59,484 nt of DNA from Candidatus Parcubacteria bacterium (GTDB lineage: Bacteria > Patescibacteriota > Minisyncoccia > Minisyncoccales > JAGLPU01), in the NCBI GenBank assembly GCA_023137175.1, contig JAGLPU010000021.1, positions 1 through 59,484 of the forward strand. The letters are read 5' to 3'. Below are positions 8,052 to 16,923 of this stretch, in pieces. Under the pieces are notes generated by a model. That model had not been told where the DNA came from, ran no database searches, and worked only from the letters and a program-made list of their open reading frames with translations. The first letter of the stretch is position 1. Each line of letters starts with the position of its first letter. The position numbers and the translations under genes were made by a program.

Positions 8052-8079
8052 TTGAATTTAAGGCGTAAAATGATAAGAT
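8052..8079 (+). promoter_or_regulatory. Promoter for csaA, TTGAAT-N16-TAAGAT with TG extension
   Basis: TTGAAT 8052-8057, TGA extension 8071-8073, TAAGAT 8074-8079. The ATG at 8085 is 6 nt beyond the -10, i.e. at the expected transcription start (leaderless). Confidence 0.55.
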
Positions 8080-8084
8080 AAATT

Positions 8085-8420
8085 ATGGAACAGATAACTT
8101 GGGATGATTTTGCTAGGGTGGATATTAGAGTGGGGACTGTGATTAAGATGGAAGACTTCCCCGAAGCCAGAAAACCGGCTTATAAGCTCTGGATAGATTT
8201 GGGCGAGCTGGGAATCAAGCAATCAAGCGCTCAAATTACAGAGTTATACTCTCAAGAAGACTTACTAAGTAAGCAGGTTATTTGCGTGGTCAATTTTCCG
8301 CCCAAACAGATTGCGAACTTTGTTTCAGAAGTTCTTACAACAGGCTTTGTTTTAAATAATAATAATGTTGTCTTGGCTGTACCGGAACAAAAAGTTCTAA
8401 ACGGCCTTAAGCTAACTTAA
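8085..8420 (+). CDS. csaA: tRNA-binding protein CsaA
   Basis: A 111-aa single OB-fold protein. It has the CsaA pattern: [32 protein letters not shown] at the N-terminus, the SSAQIT turn at about residues 46-51, [18 protein letters not shown] in the middle and LAVPEQKV at the end. CsaA binds tRNA as a dimer and has been described as an export-associated chaperone in Bacillus; the tRNA role is better supported by the fold. It starts a new transcription unit with its own promoter after the aroA remnant. Confidence 0.9.
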   Translation: MEQITWDDFARVDIRVGTVIKMEDFPEARKPAYKLWIDLGELGIKQSSAQITELYSQEDLLSKQVICVVNFPPKQIANFVSEVLTTGFVLNNNNVVLAVPEQKVLNGLKLT

Positions 8421-8425
8421 ATAAT

Positions 8426-9151
8426 ATGGAAGAAACAATTTATAAAAAAGAATATTCTATCAGTGAAATACTCTCTGAGGCTTGGAAAATATTCAAGGAG
8501 AATTTTAAGACAATTTTAATTGTTGTCCTACTGGTTTATATTCCAATTAATATTGTTCTATTATTTGTTCCGGAAGGAGAGTTTCTCGGAAGTTCTGAAA
8601 ACTATGCAAGAATCGTACAGATATTAGAGGGGCTTATTGGAATAATCGCGGTTATGGCAATTGCTTATATCGTGAAATCCAGAACAGATGGCAGACAAAT
8701 TGATTTTCAGCAAGCATTGGGAAAAGCGCTGTCAAAATGGACAACAGCAATAGGCACCAATATTATGATGGGCATATTTTTGCTGGGTCTGACTTTACTT
8801 TTAATAGTTCCAGGGATAATTTATGCTGTCTATTGGACATTTGTTTTGTATGCCGTGGTTTTATGCGATAAATCAGGGAAAAAGGCTTTAGACTACAGCA
8901 AGAGCATTGTTCAGGGCAGATGGTGGACAGTATTATGGTATTGCTTGGCTTTAAGTCTCTTGTCTTTTTTAGCTGGCATGTTGGTTGGCTTTTTATATAT
9001 ATTCTTATTGCCGGAACATTGGCTTTCTAATATGGCAGTAAATACTTCTATAGATATAGTTGCAGCCTATTTTGTAGTGGTTTTTACTGTATTCTTTTTA
9101 AATTTTGACGGCACTAAAGAAAAAGTTCTGGAAGCCGAAACATTAAAATAA
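8426..9151 (+). CDS. Multi-pass membrane protein of unknown function
   Basis: 241 aa, not recognised to family level. After a soluble, charged N-terminus (about 25 residues containing ILSEAWKIFKENFKT) there are about five or six hydrophobic segments: roughly 29-50, 67-86, 109-134 (rich in GIFLLGLTLLLIVPGIIYAVY), 138-150, 172-195 and 205-232. The IVPGIIYAVYWTFVLYAVV stretch is reminiscent of DUF975-like or glycerophosphodiesterase membrane-domain proteins, but this is only resemblance. It lies 6 nt after csaA and 10 nt before cysS. Confidence 0.6.
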   Translation: MEETIYKKEYSISEILSEAWKIFKENFKTILIVVLLVYIPINIVLLFVPEGEFLGSSENYARIVQILEGLIGIIAVMAIAYIVKSRTDGRQIDFQQALGKALSKWTTAIGTNIMMGIFLLGLTLLLIVPGIIYAVYWTFVLYAVVLCDKSGKKALDYSKSIVQGRWWTVLWYCLALSLLSFLAGMLVGFLYIFLLPEHWLSNMAVNTSIDIVAAYFVVVFTVFFLNFDGTKEKVLEAETLK

Positions 9152-9160
9152 ACTTCAATT

Positions 9161-10603
9161 ATGCTTCAACTATATAATACCTTAATCAGGAGAATAGAAC
9201 CCTTTAAACCGCTGGAAGACGGCAAAGTTGGCATGTATAGTTGCGGTCCGACAGTATATAACTATGTTCATTTAGGGAACTTAAGGGCTTATCTTTTCGT
9301 TGATTTGTTAAAAAGGTATTTGCGCTATTCCGGCTTTGAGGTAAAGCATGTGATGAATATCACTGATATTGACGACAAGACAATCAAGGGCAGCCAGGAA
9401 GCAGGAAAACCTTTAAAAGAATTCACTGAATTTTATTTTCAAGCCTTTTTGCAGGATTTAGAATCTTTAAACATGGTCAAGCCTGATGTGATAGCCAAAG
9501 CTACGGAGCACATAGAAGAGATAGTGAATATGATAAAAAGGCTGGAACAAAACGGGTATTCATATGAGATTAATAAGTCTACTTATTTTCGTATTGCTAA
9601 ATTTAAAAATTATGGGAAATTGGCTCGGCTGGAAAAACAATCTTTTAAAAGAGATGCTGAAGGAAGGAATATAAAAGACGAATACGGGAAAGAAGAAGCT
9701 AATGATTTTGCTTTATGGAAAGCTTGGGAACCGGAACACGGCGATATTTATTGGGACACGGAAATTGGCAAAGGCCATCCAGGATGGCACATAGAATGTT
9801 CAGCAATGTCAACAAAATATCTAGGAGAAACATTTGATATTCATACTGGCGGCATTGATTTAATCTTTCCCCACCATACTAATGAGATTGCCCAATCAGA
9901 AGGAGCAACTGGCAAGAAGTTTGTCAATTATTGGCTACATAACGGATTTCTAGTTGTAGATGGCCAGAAAATGTCCAAGTCTTTGCACAATTTCTATACT
10001 CTAAGAAACATACAGGAGAAAGGATATAATTCTCTATTAGTTAGATTGATTTTACTGAAAACTCATTACCGCCAGCAATTGAATTTTACTTTTCAAGGTT
10101 TTAACGAAGCAGAAACAATAGTGGCTAAGTTTTTAGACTTTTTGATTAATCTTGATTTTGTGGAAAATGAAAAAGGAAATGAGGTTCAGATAGGCAGCTT
10201 AATAGAAGAGAGCAGGAATGAATTTAAAAAAGGAATGGATGATGACTTGAATATCAGCGAAGCTCTGGCAGCTATCTTTAACTTTATTAATGAGATTAAC
10301 AAAGTAATTAAATCTTTAAACACCAAACAGGCGCAGAAAATCAAGGATTACATTCTGGAAATTGATTCTGTTTTAGGATTTATTAAATTGTTCTATCGAC
10401 AACACCAAGAAAGGCTTAAGGAGTTGACTAATGATTCAGCAGTAAAAGAATTATTAGCCAAAAGAGTTGAGGCAAGGAAGAATAAAGATTATGAATCAGC
10501 TGACAAGCTTAGGGAAGAATTATTGAAAAAAGGGATTATTGTTAATGATGTTCAAGGTGGATACAAAGTGAGGTTAATAAATGTTGTTGAGAATGCAAAT
10601 TAA
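9161..10603 (+). CDS. cysS: Cysteinyl-tRNA synthetase
   Basis: Charges tRNA-Cys. The 480-aa class I synthetase has zinc ligands at C28 (SCGPTVYN), C213, H238 and E242, the HIGH-like motif HLGN at 37-40 and KMSKS at 270-274. The C-terminal helical bundle ends with KNKDYESADKLREELLKKGI, typical of CysRS. Full length. The alpha/beta hydrolase gene that follows overlaps its 3' end by about 23 nt (or 11 nt, depending on start). Confidence 0.96.
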   Translation: MLQLYNTLIRRIEPFKPLEDGKVGMYSCGPTVYNYVHLGNLRAYLFVDLLKRYLRYSGFEVKHVMNITDIDDKTIKGSQEAGKPLKEFTEFYFQAFLQDLESLNMVKPDVIAKATEHIEEIVNMIKRLEQNGYSYEINKSTYFRIAKFKNYGKLARLEKQSFKRDAEGRNIKDEYGKEEANDFALWKAWEPEHGDIYWDTEIGKGHPGWHIECSAMSTKYLGETFDIHTGGIDLIFPHHTNEIAQSEGATGKKFVNYWLHNGFLVVDGQKMSKSLHNFYTLRNIQEKGYNSLLVRLILLKTHYRQQLNFTFQGFNEAETIVAKFLDFLINLDFVENEKGNEVQIGSLIEESRNEFKKGMDDDLNISEALAAIFNFINEINKVIKSLNTKQAQKIKDYILEIDSVLGFIKLFYRQHQERLKELTNDSAVKELLAKRVEARKNKDYESADKLREELLKKGIIVNDVQGGYKVRLINVVENAN

Positions 10604-11357
10604 GGAAACAAAAATTTCAATAATCAATAAATATGGGGAAAGGCTGGTTGGTTTGGAAACTTTGCCTTCAACTGAAAAAGAAAAATATCCCACAATTCTT
10701 TTGGTCCATGGTTTTGGCGTGACCAAAGAAGAAGCAGGAAATTTTAATAAACTTACCCAATGTCTTACAACAGCCAGTTCTTTGGTTTACCGGTTTGATT
10801 TGTCCGGTTGCGGAGAAAGCGAAGGGGATTATTCTCAAACATCTTTGTCAAAATTGAGATCTGATTTATCAGATATTTTAGATTTTGTTAAATCACAAGC
10901 TAAAGTTGATGAATCAAGAATAGGTATTTTAGGGCAGTCATTCGGGACCAGTGTCACAATTGCTTTAGAACCGAAAGTAAAATCTTTGGTTATGACAAGC
11001 TCAATATCTCATCCCAAAGTGATTTTAACAAAATTATTTGGGACAGGTTATAATCCGCATGGGACATCAAGCGTAAAAAGATCTGATGGGACTATCACAA
11101 AAATTGGGCCGCAGTTTTGGCCGGATTTTGATAATTATGATTTATTAGAATCAATTAAGAAAATTCATTGCCCTGTTCTTTTTATCCATGGCTCCCAAGA
11201 TAAGAAAGTTCCTATCTCTGAAGCAGGTGCGTATTTTCAAAGTGCTGATGAACCAAAAGAAAAAATAGTTATTGAAGGGATGGAGCATGGATGGAAACCC
11301 TACAGAGAGAGAGTTTATAAGTTAGCGGTTGATTGGTTTAAAAAACATTTAGCTTAG
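10581..11357 (+). CDS. Alpha/beta-hydrolase (serine esterase-like)
   Basis: A 258-aa alpha/beta hydrolase. The oxyanion region is ILLVHGFGVTKEE, the nucleophile elbow is GQSFGT (about residue 118), the acid lies in LFIHGSQDKKVP, and the histidine is in GMEHGW. This matches the dienelactone-hydrolase/BAAT-like esterase branch; substrate unknown. ATG 10581 overlaps cysS; ATG 10593 (Met5) is equally possible. It converges on comF with a 4-bp overlap of the coding ends and no terminator between them. Confidence 0.82.
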   Translation: MLLRMQIKETKISIINKYGERLVGLETLPSTEKEKYPTILLVHGFGVTKEEAGNFNKLTQCLTTASSLVYRFDLSGCGESEGDYSQTSLSKLRSDLSDILDFVKSQAKVDESRIGILGQSFGTSVTIALEPKVKSLVMTSSISHPKVILTKLFGTGYNPHGTSSVKRSDGTITKIGPQFWPDFDNYDLLESIKKIHCPVLFIHGSQDKKVPISEAGAYFQSADEPKEKIVIEGMEHGWKPYRERVYKLAVDWFKKHLA

Positions 11358-11989
11358 CCTCTAGCTATTACAAGACCGATAACTTGCTGAGTGCCTGCTT
11401 TTTTCAGAGCATCAGCGCATTCTTCCATAGTGTTTCCGGTAACATAGGTGTCGTTTACTAATAATATCTTTTTATTTTCCATTGGTTCGTTACAGAAGAA
11501 GATATTCTTATTTTTTCGCAAGGATTGGGAAAGCAATGGGATTTCTAGAAATTTCCTTAATTCTTCAGCTATTTCCTGCGCCGGGTTAAATCCTCTTCTT
11601 TTTATTTCTTTGACTTCTTGAGGAACAGGGATTAGCATGAAATCAGAAAAGTCAGGTTTTTTGCCTAATAAAAAGAAATGGGCTATAATTAAGGAGGTTA
11701 ACGGCTTCGCCAATTCTTTAATAAAAGGCTGATGTTTAAATTTGTGAATTAGTTTTTGGCAGAGCCTATTTTCCAAAGAAACAGCGTAGTAGAGACTGTC
11801 CAATTTTTTAGAAATACACTTAGAACATTTATCACCTTTACGCGGCTTTTGGCAAAGACAATACTGGCTTTCTGAAATTTCCAAACAAGATATGCAGTCT
11901 TGGCAGAGATGGCTTCCTTCTTGCCCGCAAACCAGACAAAAGCGGGGAAAAAGAAGATTTAGTATAAATTCTTTTATTTGTTTAAACAT
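11354..11989 (-). CDS. comF: ComF family phosphoribosyltransferase-like protein
   Basis: 211 aa. The N-terminus carries the ComF zinc ribbon (CLVCG...CQDC...CLCQ...CSKC) and the C-terminus a PRTase-like domain with PVP...KRRGFNPAQEIAE. The PRPP loop is degenerate, reading LLVNDTYVTGNT instead of the usual acidic-pair DD-x-TTG. ComF is needed for DNA uptake at the inner membrane in naturally competent bacteria. It is divergent from the pilM operon, so its position beside the type IV pilus locus supports a competence role. Start ATG at 11989. Confidence 0.85.
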   Translation of the reverse strand: MFKQIKEFILNLLFPRFCLVCGQEGSHLCQDCISCLEISESQYCLCQKPRKGDKCSKCISKKLDSLYYAVSLENRLCQKLIHKFKHQPFIKELAKPLTSLIIAHFFLLGKKPDFSDFMLIPVPQEVKEIKRRGFNPAQEIAEELRKFLEIPLLSQSLRKNKNIFFCNEPMENKKILLVNDTYVTGNTMEECADALKKAGTQQVIGLVIARG

Positions 11990-12024
11990 AGTTTATTCCC
12001 AATTGTTGTTTTCAGTTTTTATTG

Positions 12025-12030
12025 TATAAT
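12025..12030 (+). promoter_or_regulatory. -10 box for the type IV pilus operon
   Basis: A perfect TATAAT in the comF/pilM divergent gap, giving a predicted start near 12037 and a 24-nt leader to the pilM ATG at 12061. The -35 is poor. The same bases read TATTAT-like on the minus strand, so comF may share the site. Confidence 0.5.
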
Positions 12031-12060
12031 AAAAAGAAATAACAAAACAGGTTAAGTTTT

Positions 12061-13155
12061 ATGATTTGGTCTCCTTTTAAAGGTCTTTCTAAAAGATTTT
12101 TAGGAATAGATATTGGCACTTCTTCAATCAAAATTGTTGAAGTTTCTCGTTGGGGAAAAAAGAAAAAATTGGAAAATTATGGCGAGCTGAATTCAGCCAA
12201 TGTATATGAAGAGTCTTTTAGAACTTTTGAAAAAAATACTTTATTATTATCTGAAAAAGATGTCTCGCGGGGGATTAAGGCGATTATGGAAGAAGCAAAA
12301 ATAAGTACTAAAAAGGCTGTTTTATCTATCTCTGATTTTTCCACTTTTTATACTTCTTTTGAACTTCCTCCAGTCAGTAAAGAAGAACTTCCTAGAGCAA
12401 TTGAATTTGAAGCTCGTCGCTATATTCCTCTTCCCGTGTCAGAAGTTACTTTAGACTGGCAGATAACCGAAGGTAACTTTTCAGATAAGAAGAACAAGCT
12501 TAAGATATTATTGGTTGCTGTTCCTAATGAGATTATCAGACAGTACAAAAGCGTTGCCGCTCTTTGCGGTCTAGAGCTTGTAGCTCTGGAAGCAGAGGTA
12601 TTTGGCTTAGTAAGATCTTTGGCCGGAACTGAAAAAAAGACAATCTGCTTGGTGGATATTGGCTATCGCAGCACTACCGTCAGTATTGTTGATAAAGGAG
12701 TTTTAAAATTAAGCCATAGCTTTGACATTTCTGGAAATGATTTCACTCAACAAGTAGCTAAGTCTTTAGGCGTTGATTTTAAGGAGGCAGAGTTATTAAA
12801 ACAGAAGCATGGTTTATTACCTGATTCTGGGAAAAAAGTGGATGAAATTCTATATCCATTAGTTGATTTAATTTTAGCTGAACTAGAAAAGATTTTTAAT
12901 TTTATTTCTAAAAAAGAAGGAAAAAAAGTAGAAAAAGTTATTTTATCTGGCGGCTTATCTAGGCTGCCCGGTTTAAAAAACTATTTTTCAGTGCGGCTTA
13001 ACTCTAATCTTGAAAAAAATGAAGTGAGGAAAGAAGTAATTATTGGGAATCCTTTTACTAGTCTTTTTTATCCTCCAATTCTTGAAGAATCTTTAGAGAT
13101 TATGGGGCCCTCTTATGCTGTAGCAGTAGGCATGGCATTAAGGGGATTAAAATAG
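12061..13155 (+). CDS. pilM: Type IV pilus assembly protein PilM
   Basis: An actin-like cytoplasmic ATPase that links the PilB/PilC motor to the PilN-PilO inner-membrane ring. The 364-aa protein has the phosphate-1 motif FLGIDIGTSSIKIVE (14-28), a central ELPPVSKEELPRAIEFEARRYIPLP segment typical of PilM, the phosphate-2 region CLVDIGYRSTT, and the adenosine motif ILSGGLSRLPGL. First gene of a canonical pilM-N-O-P order. Starts after a TATAAT-led 24-nt leader. Confidence 0.92.
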   Translation: MIWSPFKGLSKRFLGIDIGTSSIKIVEVSRWGKKKKLENYGELNSANVYEESFRTFEKNTLLLSEKDVSRGIKAIMEEAKISTKKAVLSISDFSTFYTSFELPPVSKEELPRAIEFEARRYIPLPVSEVTLDWQITEGNFSDKKNKLKILLVAVPNEIIRQYKSVAALCGLELVALEAEVFGLVRSLAGTEKKTICLVDIGYRSTTVSIVDKGVLKLSHSFDISGNDFTQQVAKSLGVDFKEAELLKQKHGLLPDSGKKVDEILYPLVDLILAELEKIFNFISKKEGKKVEKVILSGGLSRLPGLKNYFSVRLNSNLEKNEVRKEVIIGNPFTSLFYPPILEESLEIMGPSYAVAVGMALRGLK

Positions 13156-13159
13156 GTTC

Positions 13160-13188
13160 TTGCATCTTAATTTTTTTCATTATATTAT
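13160..13188 (+). promoter_or_regulatory. Promoter before pilN, TTGCAT-N17-TATTAT
   Basis: TTGCAT 13160-13165 and TATTAT 13183-13188, exactly 17 nt apart. The pilN ATG at 13195 is the predicted +1, a leaderless start. It allows pilN onward to be transcribed separately from pilM. Confidence 0.55.
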
Positions 13189-13194
13189 TATAGT

Positions 13195-13749
13195 ATGGCA
13201 ATCCAAATCACTCCTCACAACAGAAGAACAACAGACAAAGCTTTATGGGTAACGATATTGTTTTATCTTTCTTTAGTTTTGTTTTTGGTTTCAGTGGGCA
13301 GTTATTTTGTTTTTGACCATTTCATTGCCAGTTATTCTAAAAACTTGGATGATATTAAAATGGAGATAAGGCAGGCAGGGACCATAGAAGAAAAAATAAA
13401 AGAAAAAGAAGTTTTAGAAACACAAGGACAAATTAAGGATTTTTCAAAATTGCTTGCCAACCATAGATTTATTTCCAGTTTTTTTACTAATTTTGAAGAA
13501 TGGTGTCATAATCGGGTTTGGTTCTCTAATATCAATTTGAGTATTAATGATTTTACTGTTGATCTTTCCGGAGAGACTGATAATTTCCAAACCTTGGGAC
13601 AACAGATGATTGTTTTAAAAAATCACGAATTAGTTGAGGGAGTCAGTCTATCAAATATTCAAATGAATTTAGACGGGAGAATTGATTTTAATCTAAGTAT
13701 TTCTTTTTATCCAAAAGTTTTTTCTTATAATTTTGAAACTGCAGAATAA
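13195..13749 (+). CDS. pilN: PilN-like pilus assembly protein
   Basis: 184 aa. Short cytoplasmic N-terminus, one transmembrane segment at about residues 18-42 (LWVTILFYLSLVLFLVSVG), a short coiled-coil region (about 50-85) rich in E/K, then a ferredoxin-like C-terminal domain. The family is recognised by architecture and by its position between pilM and a PilO-like gene, not by strong motifs. The usual PilN N-terminal INLLP motif that docks PilM is replaced here by IQITPHNRR, so the PilM contact may differ. Confidence 0.7.
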   Translation: MAIQITPHNRRTTDKALWVTILFYLSLVLFLVSVGSYFVFDHFIASYSKNLDDIKMEIRQAGTIEEKIKEKEVLETQGQIKDFSKLLANHRFISSFFTNFEEWCHNRVWFSNINLSINDFTVDLSGETDNFQTLGQQMIVLKNHELVEGVSLSNIQMNLDGRIDFNLSISFYPKVFSYNFETAE

Positions 13750-13753
13750 ATTT

Positions 13754-14398
13754 ATGAATCGTTTTATTTTTACCATTATTGCTATTTTGCTTTCCGCTGT
13801 TGTGGGTTTTGTTTTGGCATATCCTAAATATCAGATTTTCGAACAAAAAAAAGCAGAAGTTGAATCAAAAGAAACAGAATTGCAGAACATAGAAGAACAT
13901 TTTTCTCAAGTTAATGCTACTGTAGAACAGCTAAAAGATTACGAAGAAGAGTTAGTAAAGATTAATACTGCCTTACCCGCAGAGGCTTCTATTCCTACCT
14001 TGCTGGATTTTCTCAAAGCGACAGTTAAAAGCAGGGGCTTGCTTTTACAGAATTTAAGCACTGATTTTGTCACTTCTTTTAAAAAGGATGATAATAGTTT
14101 TAACGAAGAAAATATTGATATGGGTGTGGAAGAAGAGCTTTACATGGAAGAAGAAGAGTCTCTCATGGGAACGGAAGAATCCTCCACTCAAGGAGAAGAA
14201 AGTTCAGCAGAAGAAACCATTAAGGAAATAGAAATTAATCTTACAGTTTTTGGTTCTTATGAATTATTCAAGGCTTTACTGGCCGACTTGGAAGAATCTG
14301 CCCGTTTAATAGAAATAAGAGATATTTCCTTTTCATATTCTGCGATAGATAGGAACGGATATTTATTTAATTTAAATTTAAAAACTCATTCTTATTAA
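13754..14398 (+). CDS. pilO: PilO-like pilus assembly protein
   Basis: 214 aa. N-terminal transmembrane helix (residues 4-23), a coiled coil with repeated E/K heptads (about 30-75), and a C-terminal ferredoxin-like domain interrupted by an acidic, Ser/Glu-rich linker (about residues 115-160) that looks disordered. PilO normally dimerises with PilN in the inner membrane. Start chosen at ATG 13754 just after the pilN stop; an upstream TTG at 13733 would overlap pilN without adding conserved sequence. The acidic linker is longer than usual. Confidence 0.75.
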   Translation: MNRFIFTIIAILLSAVVGFVLAYPKYQIFEQKKAEVESKETELQNIEEHFSQVNATVEQLKDYEEELVKINTALPAEASIPTLLDFLKATVKSRGLLLQNLSTDFVTSFKKDDNSFNEENIDMGVEEELYMEEEESLMGTEESSTQGEESSAEETIKEIEINLTVFGSYELFKALLADLEESARLIEIRDISFSYSAIDRNGYLFNLNLKTHSY

Positions 14399-14402
14399 AA
14401 TT

Positions 14403-14798
14403 ATGGCTATTACTGTCTTAAAAGAAAAGAAAAAACAAAAGAAATTAGTTGTAATATTAGTAGCGCTGATTGTTTTAATAGTGATTGTCAACTACAAGAA
14501 TTTTTATTCCGAACCGGAAGTGGAACAGATTTCTTTTCAACAGGCAAACTTGCCTTCAAGAATAAATATAAATTTTAATGTTTTGAATTCTCCAATTCTT
14601 AAGATTCTTAAGTCTTTTGAGTTAATCGGCATAGAATTTGATTATAACGGAATAACAGAATCCGGTGAGATTGCGTCAGGCACCATAATCGGTACTTCTC
14701 CAGAGGATGTGCTCAGGCAGCTGGAAGAACTCGGACTTACTGATATTACTTTAGGAGAAATGGAAGTTGGCCGAAGAAATCCATTTATGCCTTATTAA
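14403..14798 (+). CDS. Small membrane-anchored pilus protein (PilP-like)
   Basis: 131 aa. A Lys-rich N-terminus, one transmembrane helix (about residues 15-32, VVILVALIVLIVIVNY), and a small periplasmic domain ending in GRRNPFMPY. That ending resembles the GR-x-NPF-x-P/PY motif near the start of PilP's globular part and its position after pilO is that of pilP. It is too short to be classical PilP plus HR domain, so the call rests on motif and synteny. Confidence 0.55.
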   Translation: MAITVLKEKKKQKKLVVILVALIVLIVIVNYKNFYSEPEVEQISFQQANLPSRININFNVLNSPILKILKSFELIGIEFDYNGITESGEIASGTIIGTSPEDVLRQLEELGLTDITLGEMEVGRRNPFMPY

Positions 14799-14800
14799 GC

Positions 14801-16525
14801 ATGAATTTAATTCAACAATTAATTAAAAAGAAAATAATAGATAACAAACAAGCTGTTTCTTTGGAAACAGAAGTTAAGTCTTCCGGAAAGACAGAAGAAC
14901 AGGTAATTTTGGAAAGAAAAGTTGTTTCAGAAAATTTTCTATTTAGGTTAAAAAGCGAAAGTTTAAAAATTCCCTTGAAAGAAGTTGCTTATAAAGAAAT
15001 TCCCTTGAAGATTCTGGAATTTATTCCTGAAGAATCGGCCAAGTATTATAAGATAGTTTCTTTGGCCATGGAAAATAAGATATTGGAAGTGGGAATGGTC
15101 TATCCGGAAAACATAAAAGCGAAAGAGGCCTTAAAATTTTTGGCTCGGCAGAATAAATTTTCCTATAAAACTTCTTTAATTACTTTAAGTGATTTCAATA
15201 AGCTTTTAAAGCAATACCGTAGCCTAAAGGGAGAAGTGAAGAGAGCTTTAGTGGAGTTGGAAGACGAACTTAAAGTGGAACCTGGTCCTGCTAAAGCTGT
15301 TGAGCTGGAAAGGTTGGTGGAAGATGCCCCTATCATTAAAGTTGTGGCGGTAATTTTAAAACATGCTGTTGAAGGGAAAGCTTCTGATATTCATATTGAA
15401 CCTACAAGAGACAAATTAAGAGTCAGATTCAGGTTAGATGGTATTTTACACTCCAGTATTCTCTTACCTCTAAGAATTCATCCGGCGGTTATAGCGCGGC
15501 TTAAAATAATTTCCAACCTGAGAATTGATGAAACAAGAGTTCCGCAAGACGGCCGTTTTTCAATTCGAGCAGGAGACAAGACTATTGATTTCAGAATTTC
15601 TACTTTTCCTACCACCTTAGGGGAAAAAGTAGCTATCAGGGTGCTTAATCCGGAAGAGGGCCTTAAAGATTTTGCCAGCTTGGGGCTGACAGGAAGAGAT
15701 CTCAGAGTATTGGAAAAAGTTGTTAAAAAACCCTGTGGTATGATTTTGGCCACCGGTCCGACCGGTTGCGGAAAGAGCACTACTTTGTATACGATTTTGC
15801 GCAAATTAAACAAGGAAGGGGTAAACATTGCCACTTTGGAGGATCCGGTAGAATACTATATAAACGGAGTTAATCAATCCCAAATAAAACCTGAAATCGG
15901 TTATACTTTTTCCCAGGGGCTTAGGTCTTTAGTTAGGCAGGATCCTGATATTATTATGGTAGGAGAGATTAGAGATGAAGAATCGGCTGCTCTGGCTATT
16001 CATGCCGCCTTAACCGGTCATCTTGTTCTTTCCACACTTCATACCACTAGCGCGATAGGAGTTATCCCCAGACTCGTTGACATGGAGGTAAAAAAGTTTT
16101 TGATTGCGCCCACACTAAGCGTGGTTATTGCTCAGAGGTTAGTAAGGAGTCTATGCCCTAATTGCAAGAAGAAAATAAAGCCTGGAAAAGAAGTCGCGGA
16201 TTTAATTTGGAAAGAGATTAAATCTTTGTCTCATGTTGCCAAAAAGGAGCTTTCCGATTTGCCCGTCGGTCCAGACAGCATCCATGTCTATGAGGCAAAG
16301 GGATGCAAAAAATGTAATTTCAAAGGGATAGTTGGCAGGTTGGGAATTTATGAAGTTTTAGAGATGACCGACAGCCTGGAAGCTCTTATCTCCCAAGATT
16401 TATCAGAAGCAAAGATTTTAGCGGAAGCAAAAAACCAAGGAATGACCACTATGAGGCAGGATGGCATGCTTAAAGTGCTAGCAGGCTTAACTTCTATAGA
16501 AGAAATATTAAGAGTGGCAGAATAA
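14801..16525 (+). CDS. pilB: Type IV pilus extension ATPase PilB
   Basis: Hexameric ATPase that powers pilus extension. The 574-aa protein has an N-terminal MshEN-like domain (1-140), the GspE N2 region with DIHIEPTRDKLRVRFRLDG, Walker A GPTGCGKST (about 320), the Asp box and Walker B in DPDIIMVGEIRDEE, and a C-terminal zinc-binding pair CPNC...CKKC. Starts 2 nt after the PilP-like gene. Complete, and distinguishable from PilT by the zinc site and N-terminal domain. Confidence 0.95.
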   Translation: MNLIQQLIKKKIIDNKQAVSLETEVKSSGKTEEQVILERKVVSENFLFRLKSESLKIPLKEVAYKEIPLKILEFIPEESAKYYKIVSLAMENKILEVGMVYPENIKAKEALKFLARQNKFSYKTSLITLSDFNKLLKQYRSLKGEVKRALVELEDELKVEPGPAKAVELERLVEDAPIIKVVAVILKHAVEGKASDIHIEPTRDKLRVRFRLDGILHSSILLPLRIHPAVIARLKIISNLRIDETRVPQDGRFSIRAGDKTIDFRISTFPTTLGEKVAIRVLNPEEGLKDFASLGLTGRDLRVLEKVVKKPCGMILATGPTGCGKSTTLYTILRKLNKEGVNIATLEDPVEYYINGVNQSQIKPEIGYTFSQGLRSLVRQDPDIIMVGEIRDEESAALAIHAALTGHLVLSTLHTTSAIGVIPRLVDMEVKKFLIAPTLSVVIAQRLVRSLCPNCKKKIKPGKEVADLIWKEIKSLSHVAKKELSDLPVGPDSIHVYEAKGCKKCNFKGIVGRLGIYEVLEMTDSLEALISQDLSEAKILAEAKNQGMTTMRQDGMLKVLAGLTSIEEILRVAE

Positions 16526-16548
16526 TAATTTATAATATCTTAACGATT

Positions 16549-16923
16549 ATGAAATCTATTTTACTTATTGAAGACGACCCTTTTCTAATAGATATTTACA
16601 GCACCAAATTAAAGGAGCTTAGTTTTAATGTTTCAGTCGCTAATAACGGAGATGAAGTTTTTGAAAAATTAGAGGAAGAAGAAATAGAGCTTTTCATTTT
16701 GGACATTGTTTTGCCTAATCTTGACGGCTGGACTATTTTAAAAAAAATTAAAGAGATAGAAAGATTTGAAAATATTCCAGTGGTTATTCTTTCCAATTTA
16801 GGGCAGAGGACTGATGTAGAAAAAGGATTAAAATTGGGAGCGACTAAATATCTTATTAAAGCGCATTATACACCAAGCATGGTTGTTGAAGAAATTAAAA
16901 AAGTATTAAAAAAAGATGAATAA
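16549..16923 (+). CDS. Stand-alone response-regulator receiver domain
   Basis: 124 aa, a bare CheY-like receiver with no output domain. Acidic pocket EDD (residues 8-10), phospho-acceptor Asp52 in FILDIVLPNLDG, the switch Ser in VVILSNLG and conserved Lys in YLIKAHYTP. It lies between pilB and pilT and overlaps the pilT start by 8 nt, so it is made together with the two motor ATPases. Likely a phosphorylation-controlled switch for pilus extension/retraction. No histidine kinase is in the window. A TATAAT at 16531-16536 could give an internal transcript. Confidence 0.9.
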   Translation: MKSILLIEDDPFLIDIYSTKLKELSFNVSVANNGDEVFEKLEEEEIELFILDIVLPNLDGWTILKKIKEIERFENIPVVILSNLGQRTDVEKGLKLGATKYLIKAHYTPSMVVEEIKKVLKKDE

